NCBI RefSeq assembly: GCF_031127875.1
Contig: NZ_JARXIA010000004.1
Span: forward strand, 238,857-302,856
DNA length: 64,000 bases
Source of the DNA: Pelagicoccus sp. SDUM812005
GTDB lineage: Bacteria > Verrucomicrobiota > Verrucomicrobiia > Opitutales > Opitutaceae
Direction: 5' to 3'
The notes under the pieces are model-generated. The model was not told the DNA's origin. It saw only the letters and a program-made list of their open reading frames with translations, and ran no database searches. Below, piece after piece: positions 18,050 through 26,352 of the stretch. The position numbers and the translations under genes are program-made. Position 1 is the stretch's first letter. The number at the start of each line of letters is the position of its first letter.

Positions 18050-18162
18050 TCGTTCTACCACACAGATCCAAGTGGTCAGAACATATTTTTCTGGTGTGGA
18101 TTTGAGGAACCCCAGAAAACTAGAGGAGGGCCCGGGCGGATGGGGATTCGCCCGGGTTTTTC
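18050..18162 (+). ncRNA. Candidate small RNA or leader upstream of hisC
   Basis: About 110 bases, starting after a TTATAG element (18037-18042), contain a two-tier hairpin: CAGATCCA (18063-18070) with TGGATTTG (18097-18104, one G-U), enclosing CAGAA (18077-18081)/TTCTG (18089-18093). A strong terminator at 18131-18162 follows. hisC starts 87 bases further on. There is no histidine-codon run, so a classical his leader peptide is not supported. It could be an independent small RNA or an attenuating leader. Confidence 0.35.
18131..18162 (+). terminator. Rho-independent terminator upstream of hisC
   Basis: CCCGGGCG (18131-18138) and CGCCCGGG (18149-18156) form a perfect 8-bp GC stem over a 10-base loop and lead directly into TTTTTCT. 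It is one of the strongest terminators in the window, yet it lies downstream of no plus-strand protein gene nearer than 430 bases. Confidence 0.75.
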
Positions 18163-18248
18163 TGTGTCTGGATTCTTCCGTGGGACGGAGCGGGGGGCGG
18201 CGGTATTTTCGCTCGATCTCGCGTCGGGAAATTGCCTGAATGCGGCCC

Positions 18249-19349
18249 ATGTCGATCCCTTATTCCGATCTCGTTAAGCCAGAACTCCTCTCCCAGCCCA
18301 TCTACCAGCCGGGAAAGCCTATCGAGGAAGTTGCCCGCGAACTGGGGCTTGATCCGCTGGGAATCATCAAGTTGGCCTCCAACGAGAATCCTCTCGGCGC
18401 CTCCGAGGCGGCGATCGAGGCAGGCAAGGCGGCCATGGAATTGGTGGAGATGTATCCAGACGGTGGATGCTTCGAGCTCAAGAAGGCCTTGGCGGCCAAT
18501 CGCGGACTGGCTCCGGATCAATTCATCGTCGGCAACGGTTCCAACGAGGTCCTGGAGATCGTCGGCCACGCCTTGCTCGGCCCGGGCGACGAGGCGGTGA
18601 TGGGCAAGGGCGCCTTTATCGTCTACAAGCTGGTGAGCCTGCTCTTCGGAGCCACTCCGGTGGAAGTGCCGATGCGTAACTTCACCCACGACTTGGATGC
18701 CATGGCGGCCGCGATCACGGAAAAGACCAAGGTCGTCTTCCTTCCCAGTCCCGACAATCCCAGCGGGACGGCCAATACGGAAGCGGAGATCCGGGCTTTC
18801 GTGGAAAAGTTGCCGGAGCACGTGCTTTTCGTTTTGGACGAGGCTTATGCGGAGTACGTGGACAACGCTCCGGACCTGCGGGATTTGATCGCCGCGGGGA
18901 AGAAGGTTTTTTGTACGCGTACCTTCTCTAAGATCTATGGCCTCGCGGGCTTGCGTGTCGGCTACGGTTACGGCTCGCCCGAGTTGATCGCTTTGCTCAA
19001 TCGGGCTCGCGAGCCGTTCAACGTCAATTCGATCGCCCAAGCGGCTGCGGTGGCAGCTCTTGGTGATCAGGAGTTTGTGTCGGATTGTCGCGCGGCCAAC
19101 GAGGTCGGGCGCCTGCAGCTGGAGACCGGCTTCATGTCCCTAGGCTGCGAATACATTCGCAGCTTCGCGAATTTCGTGACGGTTAAGGTAGGGGACGGGG
19201 TGCGTTGCTTCGAGGAGCTGCAGAAGGCGGGCGTGATCGTGCGTCCGCTCGCTCCCTACGGGATGCCGGAGTGGGTGCGGGTGACCATTGGCCTGCCGGA
19301 GCAGAACCAGGTGGCGCTCACGGCGCTCACTTCGTTCTTGAAATCCTAG
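18249..19349 (+). CDS. hisC: Histidinol-phosphate aminotransferase
   Basis: A PLP-dependent class I/II aminotransferase converting imidazole-acetol phosphate and glutamate to histidinol phosphate in histidine synthesis. It has 366 residues from ATG 18249, with an ATG nine bases earlier as alternative. Family features: LASNENPLGAS near the N-terminus, the substrate loop MYPDGGCFELKKAL, NGSNEVLEIVGHAL, PSPDNPSGTA, FVLDEAYAEY, the PLP lysine in TRTFSKIYGLAGLRVGYG (about residue 227) and WVRVTIGLPEQN at the end. No other his gene is adjacent, so it is a scattered his gene, and a broader aromatic aminotransferase role is possible. Confidence 0.9.
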   Translation: MSIPYSDLVKPELLSQPIYQPGKPIEEVARELGLDPLGIIKLASNENPLGASEAAIEAGKAAMELVEMYPDGGCFELKKALAANRGLAPDQFIVGNGSNEVLEIVGHALLGPGDEAVMGKGAFIVYKLVSLLFGATPVEVPMRNFTHDLDAMAAAITEKTKVVFLPSPDNPSGTANTEAEIRAFVEKLPEHVLFVLDEAYAEYVDNAPDLRDLIAAGKKVFCTRTFSKIYGLAGLRVGYGYGSPELIALLNRAREPFNVNSIAQAAAVAALGDQEFVSDCRAANEVGRLQLETGFMSLGCEYIRSFANFVTVKVGDGVRCFEELQKAGVIVRPLAPYGMPEWVRVTIGLPEQNQVALTALTSFLKS

Positions 19350-19388
19350 GGGCAGGGGCAGCATCTTAGAGTTCCTGCCGGAAAGCGC

Positions 19389-20774
19389 TTGCCGTTTTCC
19401 AGAGTGCGAGTCTTTCGCGGCAGCGATTCTCTAGATACAGCAGTGTACACTTATACAGCTTCGGAACTTACCACCTGCGGAATTGGCGCCGCGGTCCTCT
19501 TGGCCTTGAACGCTATCTTTGTCGGGGCCGAGTTCAGCCTCGTGAAATTGCGATTCACGAGATTTGGCTCAGGCCGGATGAAGGAAGCCCGCGAGTCGGA
19601 GCGCATTGCCGGCTTGTTGGAAGACATGAGCTCCAGCATCAAGATGCTGCGCATGGGGATCTCGATGTTCTCCATCGGAGCGGCATTTTTGATCCTGCCT
19701 TTGGCGTATACGTTCACCACCCGCATGGGCTGGGCCTTGGGCTATGAGCTGCGCGTCTCGATTGGCATCACCCTCTTGTTCGCGGTGGTGGCGCACTTCG
19801 TTCTGGGCGAGCTCGTGCCGCGAGCGGTCGCCTTGCAGCATCCGGTCAACATGATCCGTTGGGCGTTGCCGTTCGTATTGGTTTTCCGGGTACTCAGCCG
19901 GCCGTTGTCGGTGGTGATGAATTTCCTGTCGGGCATCGTGCTCAAGGCGTTTCGCCTGGACCCGAACCTCGACTTGGACCTGCTCGACGTGCAGGCCCAG
20001 ATCCGTTCGCTGGTGGTGGAAGGGGACGAGTTGCCGGCGCTGTCGGAAAGCATCGTCAACAACGCCTTGGAGCTGCGCAAGCGGGTGGCTCACGACATTA
20101 TGATCCCTCGCAACCAGTTGCGCTATATCGACTTGGAAGATTCGGCGGCCGAGCAGTTCGAGATCGCCCGCAAGTCCGGCCACACGCGTTTCCCGATTTG
20201 CAACGGGGACTTGGACAACTGCGTAGGGATCGTGCACATCAAGGACGTTTTTCGCAGCGGCCAGGAGGGGATAAAGATCAATTGGGACAAGCTGAAGCGC
20301 CCGATCATCACCTTTTCCATGGACGAGCCGCTCGAGGTCGTGCTTCAGCGTTTCTTGAAGACCCGCAAGCACTTCGCCCTGCTCAAGGACGAGTTTGGCG
20401 GCACGGTGGGAGCGGTGACTTTGGAGGACGTGCTCGAGGAGCTCGTCGGCGAAATCCAGGACGAGTTCGACAAGGAGGAGAAGCTGGTGATGGAGACGGA
20501 GGGCGGCGTCTACGAAGTGGATGGCCTGACGGCGCTGCACGATTTGGCCGACGAGATCGGCATCGAGCTGCATGCGGACGAAGTGTCCACGTTTGGTGGA
20601 TACATCACCTACGAGCTGGGACGCATGCCGAAGCTGAACGAGGAATTCCGTATCAAGGATCTGGAGATCAAGGTCATCGCGGTCGACGAGCGACGCGTGC
20701 TGAAGGCGGAGGTGAAGGTCGTTTCCGCGATGCCGGAAGTGCCGGTGGAGCCGCCCGAGCCCGCTTCTTCCTAG
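19389..20774 (+). CDS. HlyC/CorC-family membrane protein (CNNM, CBS pair, CorC domain)
   Basis: A 461-residue membrane protein with the three-part architecture of the hemolysin C/CorC family, linked to magnesium or cobalt handling. The N-terminal CNNM/DUF21 region has about four hydrophobic helices (about 27-165, with NAIFVGAEFSLVKLR as family motif). Paired CBS domains (about 215-345) begin HDIMIPRNQLRYIDLED and can bind adenine nucleotides. The C-terminal CorC/HlyC domain includes DEFGGTVGAVTLEDVLEELVG and FGGYITYELGRMP. The 5' end is uncertain: TTG at 19389 or GTG at 19443. It begins 40 bases after hisC and may be co-transcribed. Confidence 0.88.
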   Translation: MPFSRVRVFRGSDSLDTAVYTYTASELTTCGIGAAVLLALNAIFVGAEFSLVKLRFTRFGSGRMKEARESERIAGLLEDMSSSIKMLRMGISMFSIGAAFLILPLAYTFTTRMGWALGYELRVSIGITLLFAVVAHFVLGELVPRAVALQHPVNMIRWALPFVLVFRVLSRPLSVVMNFLSGIVLKAFRLDPNLDLDLLDVQAQIRSLVVEGDELPALSESIVNNALELRKRVAHDIMIPRNQLRYIDLEDSAAEQFEIARKSGHTRFPICNGDLDNCVGIVHIKDVFRSGQEGIKINWDKLKRPIITFSMDEPLEVVLQRFLKTRKHFALLKDEFGGTVGAVTLEDVLEELVGEIQDEFDKEEKLVMETEGGVYEVDGLTALHDLADEIGIELHADEVSTFGGYITYELGRMPKLNEEFRIKDLEIKVIAVDERRVLKAEVKVVSAMPEVPVEPPEPASS

Positions 20775-20812
20775 GCGCTTGCGAGCGAGGCCGAAGGGCG
20801 ATTGCCCCCGTT

Positions 20813-21490
20813 TCAGTCGGCCAGCGCTTTTTGCAGCGGGCAGCATTGCGGATCGGCATCGCGCCCGCGGCGATAGTTTTCGAGCAGGGCTTTTGATTTG
20901 GCTGCCAGGCGGCGGCGGACTTCGCGGCGCTCGCCTTTGACGCGGGCGATATGCATGTGGTCGTAGGCGGTGGTTTGGTGCCGCATCCAGGCGATGGTGG
21001 CGGCTTCGGCCCGCTTTTCGATAGGGATGCGTTGGGTGCGAGCTACGGTGCCGCTGCCCACGGGCACGGCGTGCTGGGCGATACGGGTCGCCATCTCCTC
21101 GGCGAGGGCGTGGTAGCGGGAGTGGAAGTTGAGGAAGTTGATTATCTCGTCGCGAAACTCGATCGCGTAGTTGGCCTCCTGCTTGGCCCGTCGCTCGCGG
21201 CCGGCCTGCAGGCGCTTCTTGTAGGCGGGGTCTTGGCGTTCGATGAGAAGCTTGAGGCGGTTGATCTCGATGGTTTCCTTGTCGGCCCAGATTCCGAGGG
21301 AGATGACGCGGCGACCGCGCTTATCCTTCACGGTCCAGGTGGGGCCGGCGGCTTTGACGCGGCGGGTCAAGGCCGCGTCGCCTGGGGCGAGGAGCTCCCA
21401 GTGCTCCGGCACGACGAGGATTTGCCCTTCGCGCGAAATCACTTTTCGAGGGTGGGAATGGGGGCGGACTTCGCGGGTTTGTTCGGGCAT
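20813..21490 (-). CDS. DUF2293-domain protein
   Basis: A 225-residue soluble, basic protein. The C-terminal half has the DUF2293 signature AATIAWMRHQTTAYDHMHIARV followed by GERREVRRRLAAK; to quote within limits, the core is IAWMRHQTTAYD. The N-terminal part has a short motif with LVVPEHWELLAPGDAALTRR and a tryptophan-containing strand. The function is unknown; the charge and the RHQxTxYD box suggest nucleic-acid contact, which is speculation. It is convergent with the CorC-type gene and divergent from the symporter gene. Confidence 0.75.
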   Translation of the reverse strand: MPEQTREVRPHSHPRKVISREGQILVVPEHWELLAPGDAALTRRVKAAGPTWTVKDKRGRRVISLGIWADKETIEINRLKLLIERQDPAYKKRLQAGRERRAKQEANYAIEFRDEIINFLNFHSRYHALAEEMATRIAQHAVPVGSGTVARTQRIPIEKRAEAATIAWMRHQTTAYDHMHIARVKGERREVRRRLAAKSKALLENYRRGRDADPQCCPLQKALAD

Positions 21491-21731
21491 CGGATCTTTG
21501 GTTTAAGTGGGCGCGGCTTCTGGGATGTGGAGAGTTCCGGGCAGGTCAATCCTAGCTCTGGGCGGAAGGGCGCTTTCCGTTCTACTGGTAGGATAAGACT
21601 CTGGATGGGGTCGCTATTTAACAGTTGAGGCTTTCGGCGCTTTTCATTGGATCTCGATCTGTCTCCTTGTTGAGCTTGTTGCCTGTCGAGCTTCTTGCGG
21701 CTGGCGATTCACCCCGTCCCACATTGTTCCT

Positions 21732-23423
21732 ATGAATACCCTCAGCACCCTAGACTGGGCGATCGTCGCCCTGTATTTCATCGTGATCGCGGTCATTGTT
21801 TGGCGGGCGTCGCGCAAGCAGGAAACTTCGGCCGACTACTTCTTGGCCGGGCGAAACATCGGCTGGTTCGCGGTGGGAGCTTCGCTCTTCGCTTCGAACA
21901 TCGGTTCCGAGCACATCGTGGGGCTAGCCGGCAACGGGGCGACCAGCGGCATGGCGATGGCTCACTGGGAGTTGCATGCGTGGCTGATGGTGATGCTCGG
22001 TTGGGTGTTCGTTCCCTTCTACTACCGTTCGGGCGTCTTCACGATGCCGGAGTTTTTGGAGCGTCGCTTCAACGCGACGGCGCGTTGGATTCTATCCATC
22101 GTTTCCTTGGTGGCCTACGTTTTCACCAAGGTTTCGGTCACGGTCTATGCAGGCGGCATGGTGTTCGGCGTTATCTTGCCGGATACTTTCGGCAGCCCGG
22201 AGAATGCGTTTTGGGTGGGGGCTTTGACCACGGTGGCTCTGACGGGGATCTATACGGTGATCGGTGGGTTTCGAGCGGTGGTCTACACCGACGCGATGCA
22301 GGCTCTGACCTTGCTGGTTGGTTCGGCCTTCATCACCTGGATCGGTCTTTCCAAGCTGGGCGGCTGGTCGGAGCTGCAGGCGGTGGCCTCGAGCAATGCG
22401 CAAAACTTCTCGCTCTGGCGCCCGAACACGGATGCGGACTTCCCTTGGCTAGGGGTGATGATTGCGTCGCCAATTATTGGCATTTGGTACTGGTGTACGG
22501 ACCAGTACATCGTGCAGCGTACCTTGGCGGCCAAGAACCTCCAGCAGGCGCGGCGCGGCGCGATCTTTGGCGGCTTCCTTAAAGTGTGGCCGGTATTCAT
22601 TTTTCTCCTACCTGGCTTGATCGGGTATGCGCTTTTCCAGAAGGGGCTGATTGAGCTGCCGATGAAGGAGGGGCCGGACGGGGCTCCGGTCGTCGACGGG
22701 GACGGAGTTTTCGCGACGATGGTGACCAGCCTGCTTCCTCCCGGATTGCGCGGCTTGGTGGTCGGTGGCTTGTTGGCGGCTTTGATGAGCTCCCTTTCGT
22801 CGCTCTTCAATTCCTGCGCCTCGCTTTTCACCATCGATATCTACGAGAAGCTCCGTCCCAACAGTTCGGAGCGCAAGCTGGTCAACGTGGGTCGCATCGC
22901 GACGGGAATCGTGGTGGTGCTCGGAGTGCTTTGGATCCCGATCATGCCGATGATTTCCGGCGGCGGTCTTTACGTCTACTTGCAGAGCGTGCAGGGCTAC
23001 CTGGCCCCGCCGATCACGGCCGTTTTTCTGCTCGGCCTTTTCTTTCCCCGAATCAATGGCAGGGGGGCGGTGGCGGGTTTGAGCATTGGCTTCTTGCTGG
23101 GCATGTTGAAGCTGACCATCCAAGGCTTGGTGGGAGCGGGATTGCTGCAGGGCTCCGCCTTTTTGGTAGCGATCGGCGAATATAATTTCCTTTTCGCTAC
23201 CGGCTGGCTGTTCGCGATCAGCGCTATCGTGGTGGTGGTCTTCTCCTTGACCAGCCCCGCTCCGAGCGCCGCGAGCTTGGAGAACTTGACCTACCGAACC
23301 CTGAGCCCGGAGAGCAAGAAGGAGACGGAGGACGGAAAGGGGGCCATCGACTACATCGGTTCCGCTGTGGTTTTGGGATTGGTCGCCGTCATCTACCTGT
23401 ACTTCAGCTTCTGGCTGAATTGA
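21732..23423 (+). CDS. Sodium:solute symporter (SSS family, SGLT-like)
   Basis: A 563-residue inner-membrane Na+-coupled transporter with about 14 helices and the LeuT-like fold. Diagnostic segments are DYFLAGRNIGWFAVGASLFASNIGSEH, of which the core FLAGRNIGWFAVG is typical, then GLAGNGATSG, the SSS signature GGFRAVVYTDAMQALTLL, WYWCTDQYIVQRTLAAKN, and the sodium-site region GLLAALMSSLSSLFNS. The WYWCTDQ box and the overall form resemble sugar transporters (vSGLT, myo-inositol, galactose) more than proline or pantothenate symporters. The actual substrate is not determinable. It is monocistronic, 87 bases before rsgA. Confidence 0.88.
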   Translation: MNTLSTLDWAIVALYFIVIAVIVWRASRKQETSADYFLAGRNIGWFAVGASLFASNIGSEHIVGLAGNGATSGMAMAHWELHAWLMVMLGWVFVPFYYRSGVFTMPEFLERRFNATARWILSIVSLVAYVFTKVSVTVYAGGMVFGVILPDTFGSPENAFWVGALTTVALTGIYTVIGGFRAVVYTDAMQALTLLVGSAFITWIGLSKLGGWSELQAVASSNAQNFSLWRPNTDADFPWLGVMIASPIIGIWYWCTDQYIVQRTLAAKNLQQARRGAIFGGFLKVWPVFIFLLPGLIGYALFQKGLIELPMKEGPDGAPVVDGDGVFATMVTSLLPPGLRGLVVGGLLAALMSSLSSLFNSCASLFTIDIYEKLRPNSSERKLVNVGRIATGIVVVLGVLWIPIMPMISGGGLYVYLQSVQGYLAPPITAVFLLGLFFPRINGRGAVAGLSIGFLLGMLKLTIQGLVGAGLLQGSAFLVAIGEYNFLFATGWLFAISAIVVVVFSLTSPAPSAASLENLTYRTLSPESKKETEDGKGAIDYIGSAVVLGLVAVIYLYFSFWLN

Positions 23424-23509
23424 GGGAGCTCCTAGCGCTCGGTTGGAGGCGGCGCGAGGATTGTTGTTGGTTCGGCTGCTCGGATTGCTATTAGTGGGGA
23501 TTCGAGCAA

Positions 23510-24634
23510 ATGAACATCGGCTTAGAGGAGTTAGGCTGGAACGAACGCTTCCAGAAGGAATTTGACGCTGTCAACGACGGTACCCTCGTCCCTGCCCGTG
23601 TGGTGCGGGAGAATCGCGGCGAGTACGTGGTGAGCACGGGGGAGTCTACCGCGATCGCTCGCTTGCCGGGAGTGGAGCGCTTGGGCAAAATGGACTCGGC
23701 TGCGTATCCAACCGTTGGGGACTGGCTGGCGCTGGAGAAGGTGGCCGGCGGCGACGATTTTCTGGTACGCAGCTTCCTGCCCCGTTCCAGCTTGTTCGAG
23801 CGCAAGGTGGTCGGCGAGGCCACGCGGCACCAGTCCATCGTGGCAAATTTCGATTCGCTCTTTCTGGTGACCGGCTTGGACTTGGATTTCAACACGGCCC
23901 GTATCCAGCGTTACCTCAGCTTGGCTTGGAACAGTCGCCAGGAGCTCGTCATCGTTTTGAACAAGGCGGACCTGCGGGAGGATTTGCCGGAGATCTTGCA
24001 AGAGGTGCGATCGGTTGCCGGCGAGGTTCCGGTGCACGCGGTGAGCGCCCATGATCGGTCGAGTTTGGATTGCCTGTTCGAATACATCGGCAAAGGCAAG
24101 ACGGTCGCTTTGCTCGGTTCCTCCGGCGTCGGGAAGTCGTCGCTGGTGAACGCTTTCCTTGGCGAGGACCGCTTGCTCACGCAACAGAACCGGGCGGCGG
24201 ACGGCCGAGGCCGCCACACCACGACCTGGCGCGAGCTGCAGGCCATCCCGAGCGGCGGGGTGCTGATCGACTTGCCGGGCATGCGCGAGCTGCAGCTCAC
24301 AGGCGAGGGAGATGGCGTGGATAAGACTTTTGAGGATGTCGAGGAGCTGATGCTGCAGTGCAGGTTCCGCAATTGCCGGCACGAGGGAGAGCCCGGCTGC
24401 GCGATCGACGCGGCGATCAAGGATGGCCGTTTGGCCGCGAGCCGGTACGAGCAGTTTCTGAAGCTCAGCCAGGAGCATGCGATCGCCAAAGCGCGTCGCG
24501 AAGCTCGCGACAAGGCCATCGCGGCCCGTCGCCGTCAGGTCAACGTGAAGGAAGGCGTGGCCAAGAAGGGCAAGACCCGTCGCCAGAAGAATGCCAACCG
24601 TTCCCGCGACCTGATTGACGGCGCAAAGGACTGA
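23510..24634 (+). CDS. rsgA: Ribosome small-subunit-dependent GTPase RsgA
   Basis: A circularly permuted GTPase that promotes late maturation of the 30S subunit. The 374 residues comprise an N-terminal OB-type region (about 20-110), the permuted G domain with G4 VLNKADL before G1 GSSGVGKSSLVN (about 205-216), G3 DLPGMRE, and the C-terminal zinc region CRFRNCRHEGEPGCAI. A basic tail (RRRQVNVKEGVAKKGKTRRQK) is extended relative to many homologues and probably contacts rRNA. The T-rich switch RGRHTTTW is present. It is placed between the symporter and the sigma-54 regulator with no obvious operon partner. Confidence 0.93.
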   Translation: MNIGLEELGWNERFQKEFDAVNDGTLVPARVVRENRGEYVVSTGESTAIARLPGVERLGKMDSAAYPTVGDWLALEKVAGGDDFLVRSFLPRSSLFERKVVGEATRHQSIVANFDSLFLVTGLDLDFNTARIQRYLSLAWNSRQELVIVLNKADLREDLPEILQEVRSVAGEVPVHAVSAHDRSSLDCLFEYIGKGKTVALLGSSGVGKSSLVNAFLGEDRLLTQQNRAADGRGRHTTTWRELQAIPSGGVLIDLPGMRELQLTGEGDGVDKTFEDVEELMLQCRFRNCRHEGEPGCAIDAAIKDGRLAASRYEQFLKLSQEHAIAKARREARDKAIAARRRQVNVKEGVAKKGKTRRQKNANRSRDLIDGAKD

Positions 24635-24735
24635 GGGCAATGCCTGCAGTTTTTGGCTATTTCCCTCTGTAGGCTAGGCGCTTTGTAGCGCTGGGTTGTG
24701 CTTGAATTTGTTGGCGCGGCTGGCTTGCTAGCACT

Positions 24736-26151
24736 ATGAGCGAATTGCTGGAAGGGCGCGAGATCCTGATCGTTGAGGACGAACACATGGTGCGGAAGCA
24801 CTTGGCTAAATACCTCGAGGGCCAAGGCGCGAACTGTACGGGAGTGGGTACGTTCGAGGAGGGGAAGAATGCGCTCGAAAACCTCGGATTCGACTACGCC
24901 TGGGTGGATGTTCACCTGCCCGACGGCATGGGCTTGGATCTGCTGGAAGTGGCCAAGGCCAACGGAGATATCCCCGTCATCATCATGACGGCGGCGGGCG
25001 GCGTCGAGATGGCGGTGGACGCGATGCGGCTGGGAGCGGCGGACTATTTGACCAAGCCGTTCGATCCGCGAGAGGCCCCGCTGGTCCTGGGCCGCGTGGA
25101 AGCCGGGCGCCGCAGCTCTCGCATCAAGAGCCACGCTCGCAAGAGCAGTACGGTATCGACCGACGACGCTGGCTTGTTTTTTGGGGCGGCCTTGGATGGC
25201 TTCCGCTCTCAGCTGGATAAGGTCCTAGCTGTCGAGGGCCGCTTGAAGGCTCAGTTGCCGCCAGTCCTCATCGAGGGCGAAACCGGTACCGGCAAGACCA
25301 CGGTGGCTCGTTGGCTGCATGCCAACGGCTCGCGGGCGGACAAGGATATCGTGGTGGTCAATTGCGCGGCGTTGCCGGAGCAATTGGCGGAAGCGGAGCT
25401 TTTTGGGCACGAGAAGGGAGCCTTTACCGATGCCAAGCAGGCGCGGATTGGGCTTTTCGAAGCGGCGGACGGCGGCACCCTGTTTCTCGACGAGATCGCC
25501 AGCCTCTCGGAATCGCTGCAGGCCAAGGTCCTGACTGCTATCGAGGAGTCGCGCATTCGCAAGGTCGGCAGTACCAAGGACATATCGATCAACGTGCGCT
25601 TGATCACGGCCTCGAATCGGCCTTTGGAGCAGATGGTGAAGGAAGGTTCCTTTCGCGAGGACCTCTACCATCGCCTCAACCTGCTGAAGTTCGAGATTCC
25701 GCCTTTGCGGGATCGCGGTGGCGACGCGGTACGGCTGGCCAAGCACTTGCTCGGGCAGCTGAGCCGCAAGTATGCCATGGAAAACGCTGCCTTCTCGCCG
25801 CGTTGCCTGAAATGGATCGAGCAGTACGAGTGGCCCGGCAATGTGCGGGAGCTGCAGCATGAAATCGAGCGTGCTATGATCCTCGGGGATCCGGAGGCCT
25901 TGGAGTTCGTGGGGATCGGCGAGCGGCTGGGCGAGCAAAGCAGTCCGGCCAGCGGCGAGGGGCCCGCGTGGCTGAAGCCCGGCTGGAGCATCCCGGACGA
26001 CGGGTTTTCTGTGGAAACGGCGGTCGTGGAGTTCATCGAGCTCGCCCTGCAGCAAACCGGGGGGAATCGCACCCAGGCTGCCAAGCTCCTCGGAGTGAAC
26101 CGCGACTACATCCGCTATCGGCTCACGCGCAAAGGCAAGGGCGCGGAATAG
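24736..26151 (+). CDS. Sigma-54-dependent response regulator (NtrC family)
   Basis: A 471-residue activator of sigma-54 RNA polymerase. The receiver domain (about 8-120) has the acidic pair in VEDE, phospho-acceptor D58 (WVDVHLPDG) and K107 (YLTKPFD). The AAA+ domain has Walker A GETGTGKT (181-188), the sigma-54 contact loop GAFTDA (228-233, a common variant of GAFTGA), Walker B GTLFLDEI and NVRLITASN. The C-terminal Fis-type helix-turn-helix (about 425-465) contains GGNRTQAAKLLGVNRDYIRYR. A near-perfect -24/-12 promoter lies 134 bases downstream, before the helical-protein gene; a histidine kinase is encoded at 28697-30115. The pairing is inferred from proximity. Confidence 0.92.
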   Translation: MSELLEGREILIVEDEHMVRKHLAKYLEGQGANCTGVGTFEEGKNALENLGFDYAWVDVHLPDGMGLDLLEVAKANGDIPVIIMTAAGGVEMAVDAMRLGAADYLTKPFDPREAPLVLGRVEAGRRSSRIKSHARKSSTVSTDDAGLFFGAALDGFRSQLDKVLAVEGRLKAQLPPVLIEGETGTGKTTVARWLHANGSRADKDIVVVNCAALPEQLAEAELFGHEKGAFTDAKQARIGLFEAADGGTLFLDEIASLSESLQAKVLTAIEESRIRKVGSTKDISINVRLITASNRPLEQMVKEGSFREDLYHRLNLLKFEIPPLRDRGGDAVRLAKHLLGQLSRKYAMENAAFSPRCLKWIEQYEWPGNVRELQHEIERAMILGDPEALEFVGIGERLGEQSSPASGEGPAWLKPGWSIPDDGFSVETAVVEFIELALQQTGGNRTQAAKLLGVNRDYIRYRLTRKGKGAE

Positions 26152-26201
26152 TGCACGGTAAGGGATTTCCAGGGCCCGGAACCGCGGAATAATGCGTGGC
26201 T

Positions 26202-26218
26202 AAACGTCTGTGGCGTTT
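26202..26218 (+). promoter_or_regulatory. Possible upstream activating site
   Basis: AAACG (26202-26206) and CGTTT (26214-26218) form a 5-7-5 inverted repeat about 75 bases upstream of the -24 element, a usual distance for NtrC-type activator binding. An AAATTT-GAT-AAATTT palindrome (26226-26240) lies between and may favour bending. It is short enough to be chance. Confidence 0.3.
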
Positions 26219-26284
26219 GGGGATGAAATTTGATAAATTTTGTAAGTTGTTGAGCGAGAGAGTTTAGAGCGGCGATTTTGCCGC

Positions 26285-26300
26285 TTGGCACGAGCCTTGC
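26285..26300 (+). promoter_or_regulatory. Sigma-54 (-24/-12) promoter
   Basis: TTGGCACGAGCCTTGC matches the core consensus TTGGCACG-N4-TTGC at every fixed position, with GG (26287-26288) and GC (26299-26300) separated by exactly ten bases. The predicted start is near 26312, giving a ~41-base leader; AAGGAG (26338-26343) lies nine bases before the ATG at 26353. Confidence 0.85.
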
Positions 26301-26352
26301 GATAGGGAAGTCGGTCGCCAAAACCGATAACAAATACAAGGAGACTATAAAA

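Noticed and set aside
18050..18248. Histidine attenuator or T-box in the hisC leader
   Set aside because: No run of His codons in any short frame, and no T-box TGGNACC-like element; only hairpins and a terminator are visible.
24635..24735. Second sigma-54 promoter before the response regulator (TTGGCGCGGCTGGCTTGC)
   Set aside because: GG and GC are twelve bases apart instead of ten, which sigma-54 does not tolerate.
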